A DNA stretch of 64,000 nucleotides from Atherix ibis (taxonomy: Eukaryota > Arthropoda > Insecta > Diptera > Athericidae): the NCBI GenBank assembly GCA_958298945.1, contig OY282609.1, positions 65,630,220 to 65,694,219 on the forward strand, given 5' to 3'. Below are positions 56,104-64,000 of this stretch, one piece after another. How positions within the stretch are numbered: position 1 is the stretch's first letter; each line of letters opens with the position of its first letter. The notes under the pieces are model-generated. The model did no database searches. It saw only the letters and a program-made list of their open reading frames with translations, and was not told where the DNA came from. Both the position numbers and the translations under genes were made by a program.

Positions 56104-57290
56104 CTGATTGGTGTACCATTTAAAAGTTGCATTTTAAAAAGTAAATTTAAAAAAAACTAGTGCCACGGCTGGCGTTACAGTACCCCATTCGCTCGACCCA
56201 ATTTTTCAGTACATTTTGGATTGTCTGGGCCTGTAACTCTTCAATGGCAACTTTGATTTCGTGTTTCAAGGCCTCAATTGTCTCTGGATGGCTTGCGTAA
56301 CATTTATCCTTAAGGGCTGCCCACAGAAAATAATCGAACGGGCTCAAATCGCAGCTCCGAGGTGGCCAATTGACATCAGAATTTCGGCTGATTATTCGGT
56401 TTTTGAAAGCAGTGCCTAAAAGTTGGATTGTTACGTTGGCTGTGTGGCAAGTGACCCCGTCCTGTTGAAGCCAAATGTCGTCCATGCCATTTTCTTCAAC
56501 TTTTGGAAACAAAAATTCGTTCAGTATGCCTCGATAGCCCTCACCATTGACCGTAACGGCGGCTCCTTCATCCTTTTCGAAGAAAAATGGGCCAATGACG
56601 TGACTCGTTGTGCATGCATTGGCTTCTCCATAGTGACGTATGGATTTTCTGAGCCCTAGATGCGACAATTTTGTTTGTTGACATACCCACCGAGGTGGAA
56701 ATGGGCCTCATCCGATAAGATGATTTTTTGGTAAAAATACTCATCTTCGGCCAATTGATCTTGAGCCCATTGGGCAAACTGAAAACGCATCGGATGGTCA
56801 TGCGGCTTTAGTTGCTGGACTAATTGAACTTTGTAAGCTTTCATACCGAGGTCTTTGTGCAAAATTCTCAACAGAGAAGTGCGAGAAATGTTCAATTCCT
56901 GAGAAAGGTGACGATTTGATGTTGATGGATGATCACGGACATTTTCAGCAACGGCGGCAATATTATCGATCGTACGCACTGTATTAGAGCGGGAACAAGT
57001 TGTTTTGGCAACCAACAAACCAGTTTCGCGAACTCGCTTCACGAATTTGTCCACAAGTTAACGTGATGGCATTCGATCTTTGCTCATTTTTTTTTTAAAT
57101 CTCTCACAGTTTGGGTTGAAGACTCACCACTTTGGAAGTAAGTTCTCAATATTTCGCAGTTTTCTTCAAGCGTATGGATTACCATTTCGTAAAATTCAGA
57201 CTTTCAACTAACAATCTGTCAATTGACATTTAACACTCAAGTACTTCAAATAAATAGTGGTTCAAAATGCAACGGCTAGATGGACCACCC
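56104..57290 (-). mobile_element. mariner M9 (third D,D41D lineage), 1.19 kb
   Basis: The left end (GGTGTACCATTTAAAAGTTG then CATTTTAAA) pairs imperfectly with the right end (minus strand GGTGGTCCATCTAGCCGTTG then CATTTTGAACC). TA follows the right end; on the left the nearest TA is at 56102. The ends are more diverged than in the other elements. Confidence 0.8.
56149..57185 (-). pseudogene. M9 D,D41D transposase, stop and frameshifts
   Basis: A possible start at 57183-57185 gives MVIHTLEENCEILRTYFQSG. After a slip in a poly-A run and a stop near 57058, the frame continues VDKFVKRVRETGLLVAKTTC, VAENVRDHPSTSNRHLSQEL, NISRTSLLRILHKDLGMKAY (helix-turn-helix), then LSDEAHFHLGGYVNKQNCRI (first Asp). 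A shift near 56650 leads to VIGPFFFEKDEGAAVTVNGE, IWLQQDGVTCHTANVTIQLL (second Asp), NWPPRSCDLSPFDYFLWAAL (third Asp, 41 residues on) and ENWVERM-like KNWVERMGYCNASRGTSFF. It is related to M4 and M6 in motif layout but clearly separate in sequence. Confidence 0.87.
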
Positions 57291-58540
57291 TATATTACAC
57301 TATTTATGATTTTTTTTTATATTTAATTAAATAAATTTGAATTGAACATTATTATTTTGAAGAAAATTGTATAATTAATGAAAAAATTATAAAGCTATTA
57401 AATGTTGAACTTGAATTTATATCCTGGATTTATACGCAATTCTTACCTTGGTTTAAAAAAAAATTTATTTATCACAATAAAGGTCACAATACTTTCAATA
57501 AAGTGAAACTGGATCTAAAAGTACTTACAATTGGGAAATTATATTTTTAAAAAAATTATTGCATTAAAAGTACAAAGCATAATTAAATTTAATCACAAAT
57601 ATCAAACAGTATCCATTTTAAAAATATCTCTTTTATCAATTAGTTCATAGAAAATTTGAAATGGAACCTAAACGTTCACACACTTTAAGTTAATGTATTA
57701 GTTTATGTAAGATCCTTTTATCGAACACGGGGTATATTGTTGACAAATAAAATCTGTTTGACAGTTTCATCCGTAATCTTTTCATTTTCGATTATTTTGT
57801 AAATCTTATTACTTCAGTTCATAAAACAAACGTTTGTTCAGCAATTTTTGCCAATATTCTCCATTTCAAAGGGCTAAACGAAAATGCTGACTTGATGGCA
57901 CAATTTTATCATCTCGAATACGAATAATTGCACAGTCCAACTCCATCACATTCAGATTTAATATTGCCAGAAAATGAGAAATCGTTGAAATATCTTTAAG
58001 AAATCATAATAACCTTTTTGGTTAAATTTGATTTTCATAAATTTTTGGGCATTATTGTTAGTGGGAAAACGGAATTGAGGATTTCAAGAATTTCATCATA
58101 CAAATCACTTGTTACTTGAGAAAACGTGCATTATTATACAAGAATACAGTGTTATTTGATATAATTAATTATTCCAAGTCCTGCCATTGCCAACGATTAT
58201 ATTCGAAAATCTGATATTAGGAGTTTCTTTGAAACTCCGAGAAAATGTTTGGAATCAATGCCATTTTTGTTATAAAAATTCTCTTTCTAAACTTTTCTGG
58301 AAATTTTAAAGTTTTGTTTTGCCAATGAAGTGTGTTTGTTTTTGTTATTTTGTTAAATACTTCAAAGATATTCATTTAATTGATTTGGTCTTTAAGAAAG
58401 CCTATCTTTATCATCTTGTCATCTTGTAAGAAATAATTAATTTTCGAAATTATCGTGACTCATAGAAATTCTCTTTCTGAAGAAAATAAAAAAATTTAAA
58501 CAAAAATTATTTGGAAAAACAAATTACGACTTCATATATA
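57291..58540. other. AT-rich intergenic region
   Basis: No supported gene or repeat. Confidence 0.5.
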
Positions 58541-59774
58541 AAGGGTTTTCGAATAAGAGTGATATGATTTCTTTTTAAAAAAACACACACTAATTGTTAA
58601 GGAAATTCAAATGTTTTTTTATTTAATGTGAAGTACAATTGATACAATTAAGTTCTGAATAAAACGTCATTCAAATGGCCTCCACGACTTCTTTTGCAGG
58701 AACGAATTCGATGAACCCAATTTTCGAGCACTTTTTCCACTATAAATCAAGTCGTATGTCATGAATAGCACATTCAATATTGACTTCTAAAGCTTGAAGA
58801 GAGTCTGGTTTATTGCTAAAGACGAATGACTATAAATAACCCCACAAGAAATAGTCTAATGGTGTTAAATCACAACTTCTTGGAGGCCATTCAATGTCAC
58901 AATTTCTTGAAATAATCGAATCTCCCAACTTTTCTCCCAATAATTCGGTTATTGCACGTGCTGTGTGGCACGTAGCACCGTCTTGTTGGAACCAGATGTT
59001 GTCGATCAACTTCTTCCAATTTCGGCCATAAAAAGCTTCATTTCGAAAGAAGTACGGACCGATGATTCCACCAGACCAAAAACCAAACCATAATGGGTGT
59101 TCATGAATAATTTGTTGATTTTCTTCGCACCAAAATCGACAGTTTTGTTTATTTACCGCACCACTCAGATGAAAGTGAGCCTCATCGGAGAAGAAGATTT
59201 TCTTAAAAAAATCGTTATCGTTTTCAAGTTGTTCCAAGACTAAATTAGCAAATTTACGACGTTTACGGTCGTCCAATGGCTTCAGTTCTTGAGTGATAAC
59301 AATTTTATACGGATGCAAGCCCAAATCCTTTCTCAAAATCCGCCAGGTTGTGGTTTGAGACAGTCCCAATTCTTGAGAACGTCTTGAAATCGACAAATTG
59401 CAGTCTTCACTTCAGCAACACTTGCCTGAACGGCAGCAATATTTTCATTACTTCGAGCGGTTCCTCGTCTTATTGGCACTTGAACATTATGTAAAGAAAA
59501 TGTACGCTCGAAATTTTTAACAATTCGACGAACAGCGAGCACAGTTGGACGTTTATTATGACCATAAAATGGCAAAAGCGCACGAAAAGTTGCAATTGGA
59601 GAACGATTATTTTGATAATAAAATTGAATAATTTGTAAACGTTGTTCTTGCGTAAATCTCTCCATGATGAAATTGTAAACATTACTGAATACAATGGAAA
59701 AAAAGACAGATCATGACATATTACAAATGGCCGAAACGTCACTTAGAAATCATATTACTCTTATTGTAAAACCC
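58541..59774 (-). mobile_element. mariner M4 copy b (D,D41D), 1.23 kb
   Basis: Left AAGGGTTTTCGAATAAGAGT and right ACTCTTATTGTAAAACCC form inverted ends, with TA next to both. It is close to M4a at 33350 and more complete at the 5' side. Confidence 0.9.
58650..59665 (-). pseudogene. M4b D,D41D transposase, frameshifted
   Basis: ATG at 59663-59665 starts MERFTQEQRLQIIQFYYQNN and gives a full first DNA-binding region (RPTVLAVRRIVKNFERTF). One base change in length near 59385 moves to SISRRSQELGLSQTTTWRIL, the second helix-turn-helix. Then come KIVITQELKPLDDRKRRKFA, FFSDEAHFHLSGAVNKQNCR (first Asp), WSGGIIGPYFFRNEAFYGRN, IWFQQDGATCHTARAITELL (second Asp) and WPPRSCDLTPLDYFLWGYL (third Asp), followed by a stop (58827-58829) and a recognisable but shifted C-terminus. 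D,D41D spacing is kept. It is the best-preserved D,D41D copy here: by eye one frameshift and one nonsense change separate it from an open frame up to that point. Confidence 0.9.
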
Positions 59775-62207
59775 TATATAAAAAAATATTTAGGTCTAAA
59801 AATTTCCACTTCATCTACTAAGTATGGTAACCTTAATTATGATGGTCGCTTAAGTCTTTAGATTCCATTTCACCAATATTTTGACGTTCTAAAATATTGG
59901 TTTTATTAGTAATAAAAATCCTCTTAATTTTCCACGTTTATTGTTAATGAAAAGTTTTATTTGAAATTTTCTTTTCGATTGAATATAAATAACAACAGAT
60001 TAATTATTGAAAAAAATATCTATAAATTACTTGTCAAAATGATAAATTATAGTTAACAATAAATATAAAATTATAGCAATTAAATTTAAATATCACAGGA
60101 ATGGAATTTGTCTGCCTTTAAATTCTGAAAATTAATGAATAAATTAACAACAATAAAGCCTCGTAGAATGTTATGAAAATAGTGTCTTATAAAAATATGC
60201 ACATTCTTATAATTTCCCCTGAAAACAATGGTTCCCCGTACAAGTAGCACTTGTACATGTACAAAATTGAGTGAAATTGGAACGTGTACCATCCTCTAGA
60301 CCAGTGCTCCATCATTTTACTTACACTCCCCGTCAATATACTCGTACAATATGGAATTCAAAATAGGCACTGTTTCCTTGGAAAAATACAGCGTACAAAC
60401 GATATGCATAATATTTTAATACATTATCGAACGATCGATAACTAATCAAATCGAATGTTGGTGGTGAAACTAGTAGGCCAGGGGCAGTGAAATAAAAGAG
60501 AAAAATAATAATTTCATCTTTTTTTTACTAAATAAAATATTGGCTGATAACATTGACTGTATTGTGTGTACAGAACAGGCGAGATATTATCAGAATATTA
60601 TACGCCACCAAAAATAGAATTAGTCACATTTATGAGTATAGAATTGTGTAGGTACAAGGATAAATTTTATCAATAGATAGTGGTCTAAGGTTAATTAGGC
60701 TGAAAGTCATTAAGATTGTGGGGAAATTTGAATAAACTCATAATTGAGGTATTTTATTTTCTTGTAAAATTCTATGGAAAATTCTATGAAACGAAAACAA
60801 GCATTTGGATTGCTACAAAACGCAATATCCTTAATCCGTAAAATGCTGACGCAGAATACAATTAAAGGTTAGATCTTTTCATTGCATTTTCTTCTTACCA
60901 AAAGCGTTTGACGATCGTTTCCGTATTTTCCATAATTTTTTCAGATGTTGGTATTTTACCGATTTACTTGTTAACAAATGTTGCCATTTTTTTGTTCGTT
61001 CAAAAAAGCCCTTTATGCCTAAAATGAACTATTGCTTCGTTCACGTACGAGTATGTGTACATACTTCCAAACATATGTGTACGTAAATTTATAGTGTCCT
61101 TGCTGTCCATTGAGAATGACAAGACGTGCACGCCTGCATGAATGGAATTATAAATATTTATGCAAAACGTAATGTTTCGGATCTATTTTCTTCTTGAGAA
61201 ATCGTAAATTCCCAGTGCTAGGCATGACGAAAAACTAACATCGTCACACTTTTATGGGATTTTGATGTGTTTATGCATACGTTTACATATAGTGTGGATA
61301 CCCATTCAGTTATCTTTTACAGAATATTCTACTCTCCAGGACTGAGTTCAGTTTGGGATTGAGATACACTTTCTATTATCCACTTCTAAGCGTTCATTTT
61401 TAGATTGACTACAACAAAGGAAATGCCAGTGAATGTTGATTTTCTTATATACTCGTTTATGCATCCGTACCCATCCATATACAGAAACAGACTATCCTTT
61501 CCGGTCTAATTTTAGATAAGATAAGTATGCTATGTTGATATTAAACAGTTAAGAAAAAAAGAACATAACCAAACAAAAGCTGAAGAAAAAAATAATAAAG
61601 AACAGATAAGATATGTGTAGGCAAAAAAAAAAATAGAAAAATATGAGAAGAAAATTTAACATTTTTTGATTAACTGTATTTTCGTTGGAAAGAATGAATA
61701 TCCTTTTGAATATTTTGCTAACATTCTTTGGAGCTTAACGTGATCCTATTTATATAGAAAGTTGAAAATGGAAGTTTGTTTATTAGTTTTTGGACAGGAA
61801 AAACTTTTACTGAACTTTATAAAATTTTCAATAAAAATTGAATAAAAAGTTTTTAAGTTCGTACATTTTTCCTCTTCTAGATTTTGTAAGCTTTAACAAA
61901 CAAACAAAAAAATTCCCCAAACATATTTTGTGTCATTTGGTAAATTGCCTTTCAAGGAAAAATGAAGAAAACATTTTTTTAAATTATATTTGCAAAGAAA
62001 ATTTATTAAAAAAAATTGATTTTATTTTTGGTAGTACAGGATTTTTTTATTCCAATCTAATTTTCAAAAATTAAAATATCTAAACATCTATCGTACGTTT
62101 AATACTTGGGTAATAATATTGAATTTATCATCGTATTGAGCGATCATAATTTCGAGGCTCTCACCTCCATTTTTTGTACCGCAACTACTTTTAAAACGAA
62201 ATTGATA
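59775..62207. other. AT-rich intergenic region
   Basis: No supported gene. An open frame at 61838-62074 is K/N/F-rich noise. Confidence 0.5.
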
Positions 62208-63418
62208 CGAGGGTCGTTCAATAAGTCCTTAGAAAAAGATGTTTGTTAATCTTCTTTTAGTTCTATACACTTTTCCAACCGTTTTTCAAAAATTTTTATC
62301 CCGTCCAAAAAATAGGATTTCGGAAGTTCTGCAAAATACTCATCCGTTTGAGCAGTGACGTCCTCGTTAGAAGTGACCCGTCGTCCGCCAAGCCAATTCT
62401 TCAGATTGGGGAAAAGAAAATAATCACTCGGGGCCAAATCTGGTGAATAAGCGGGATGCTGCAACAATTCCACAATTTTGGCCATGGAAACAGGGCAGGT
62501 GTGCACACGCGCATTGTCCTGATGCAAGAGGATTTTTTTCTTCTTCAGATGGGGGCGTTTCTCTTTGATTTCCTCGCTCAACCGTTGCAATAACGACGCG
62601 TAATACGTTCCTGTTATTATTTTTTCTTTTTCCAAGTAGTCGATAAAAATGATGCCCTGCGAATCCCAAAAGACCGAGGCCATCACCTTGCCGGCCGATG
62701 GCACAGTTTTTGCCTTCTTCGGAGCCCGTTCACCCTTGAAAATCCACTGTGATGACTGTCTCTTTGTTTCTGGAGTGTAGTAGTGTATCCAGGTTTCGTC
62801 CACAGTGACATATCGACGAAGGAATTCGGCAGGATTGCGATGAAAGAGTGCCAACATAGCCTCAGAGTCCACTACACGATTGCGCTTATTCTCCTCTGAG
62901 AGCAAACGCGGCACCAATCTTGCCGAAATTTTTTTCACAGACAATTTTTCATGCAAAATTGAAGCGACCGTACCTTGTGATATGCCCGTGGCTTCAACTA
63001 ATTCGCGCACCTTAATTCGCCGATCTTTCAAAATCAGATCGTGGATTTCGTCGATGATTTCAGGAGTAGACACCTCAACTGGGCGTCCTGAACGATGTTC
63101 ATCTTTTGTGGATGAACGGCCACGTTTAAATTCATTCACCCAAATGAACTGCATCCAACTCGGCTTTGGTTTCTTTCGGGCTTAAGCCTTTCAAATGGAG
63201 ATGTTTGATGACAGTCCTAAACTCGCTTTCTTCCATTGTTATGCACAAATAAATGTCGTTAATTTTAATCGACGATAGAAATTGACCTACGCTATGGATC
63301 GAGCTGAAATTTTGACAGCTTTTCTGTCGATAATGCTACTTACAAAAAAAGGAGTGTCTTCACCGACGCTACGAGCGCAATTTCTCGGATTTTCTAAGGA
63401 CTTATTGAACGACCCTCG
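62208..63418 (-). mobile_element. mariner M2 copy c (irritans-like), 1.21 kb
   Basis: Both terminal repeats (CGAGGGTCGTTCAATAAGTC and its inverted partner) are present with TA on each side (62206-62207 and 63419-63420). It is very close to M2b. Confidence 0.93.
62246..63236 (-). pseudogene. M2c mariner transposase, 302-codon open frame lacking N-terminal part
   Basis: The family start (ATG 63234-63236) is followed by only about 30 codons before a 35-base deletion (the GTSAPVFATVYN region at 63145) breaks the frame. From 63154 onward one open frame of 302 codons has VNEFKRGRSSTKDEHRSGRP, RIKVRELVEATGISQGTVAS (complete second helix-turn-helix), YVTVDETWIHYYTPETKRQS (first Asp), FWDSQGIIFIDYLEKEKIIT, ILLHQDNARVHTCPVSMAKI (second Asp), then YSPDLAPSDYFLFPNLKNWL (third Asp). 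Twelve bases (the RMEL-type codons) are missing between the last two aspartates, giving an abnormal DD30D spacing. The C-terminus is KRLEKCIELKED. The long frame suggests a young insertion, but loss of the first DNA-binding part and the altered spacing make activity unlikely. Confidence 0.92.
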
Positions 63419-64000
63419 TACTTGCTTCTTTATGCTAGGGATTCTTATTAAAATTTAAAATTGTGTTTAGAAAATAGTAAAATTTTTGTACGAACATAAA
63501 TTCTCGAAAAACTCTAGAATCGGATACAATTTGGGAAAATATCGAATATTTTAGAAGGCAAAAATTCCATAAATTTGAGGAAATATTGAAATTTGAATAA
63601 AAAAATTAAATTTCAAATCAAAAATAATTTGTAGAAAGATATATACGTAATTGTACAAAAATAATTGAATTTTGGATATTTAAGGGTCAGAAATTTTAAT
63701 GAAAAACAAAAATTATTAAAAATAATGAATTTGTCTATTTCGAAAAATTATCCGTAATTTTTTGAGCGTGAGAAATTTTCATAAGATGAAAAAAATAATC
63801 TGATATTTTCATAGAATTGATTTGACTGCCCAAGAAAGATACTGAATTTTTATTGAATTATAAATGATTATAGGTATTTGAGAGTATTTTCTTTATTTTT
63901 ATAGGGTGGAAAAATATTTATACAGTTGTAATGTAGACTGTACAAATTTTTATTGTGAATTAAAAAATAAATCAACAGAAGAAAATAGAAAATTTAAAAA
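63419..64000. other. AT-rich intergenic region to window end
   Basis: No gene or repeat recognised. Confidence 0.5.

Overview
This is a eukaryotic, AT-rich, gene-poor window, most likely from an insect nuclear genome and probably from a higher fly. The case for a fly rests on three things: CAG/CAA/AAC-rich runs coding for Q, N, A and S in the main gene, abundant mariner-family transposons, and several D,D41D ('rosa'-type) mariners, a group first described from tephritid fruit flies. The order and family are inference. No bacterial features (operons, Shine-Dalgarno sites) are present.

Only two host genes can be supported. At the left (about 671-1659, minus strand) are three exons of a gene whose N-terminus resembles vertebrate FSIP2 (fibrous sheath-interacting protein 2, a sperm-tail protein). 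It probably continues beyond the left edge. In the centre (17573-20941, plus strand) is an uninterrupted 1122-codon gene for a DHHC-type protein S-acyltransferase with four membrane segments and a very long low-complexity tail. A long AT-rich leader or upstream region precedes it. A small possible first exon at 45637-45774 is weak.

The rest is mobile DNA and AT-rich spacer. I count about 22 mariner-like insertions. In the annotation they are grouped as: M1 (mauritiana/Mos1-like, inverted repeat starting CCAGGTGTATAAGC; six copies); M2 (irritans-like, starting CGAGGGTCGTTCAATAAG; three); M3 (the clade behind GVQW3/FLJ37770-type proteins, starting CGAGGTCTGTTCAAAAAG; four); M4 (D,D41D; two); M5 (second Mos1-like lineage; one); M6 (second D,D41D lineage; one, plus a MITE); M7 (mellifera-like; one); M8 (starting CGAGGAGTGATAGAAAAG; three, one very degraded); M9 (third D,D41D lineage; one). 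None encodes an intact transposase. Other mobile DNA: a 5' half of a Ty3/gypsy LTR retrotransposon with one LTR (about 7720-10849), three small jockey-like non-LTR reverse transcriptase scraps, a Helitron 3' end (11807), two tRNA-derived SINE heads (36260-37346), and a 1.04-kb element with 21-bp terminal inverted repeats carrying a degenerate DUF7869-like gene (4524-5564).

The most interesting structures are architectural. An M2 copy is nested inside an M6 copy (45957-48157). An M8 copy is split by a block made of a 320-bp unknown repeat plus an M1 copy, and the same block occurs again at 41118. Several copies carry inverted internal duplications: an M3 copy has 5' ends at both termini, and perfect or near-perfect foldbacks lie inside M6 and M1 copies. 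An 87-bp hairpin at 23554 matches the M6 terminus. The DUF7869 element abuts a second terminus in a perfect 42-bp palindrome, followed by two more loose termini.
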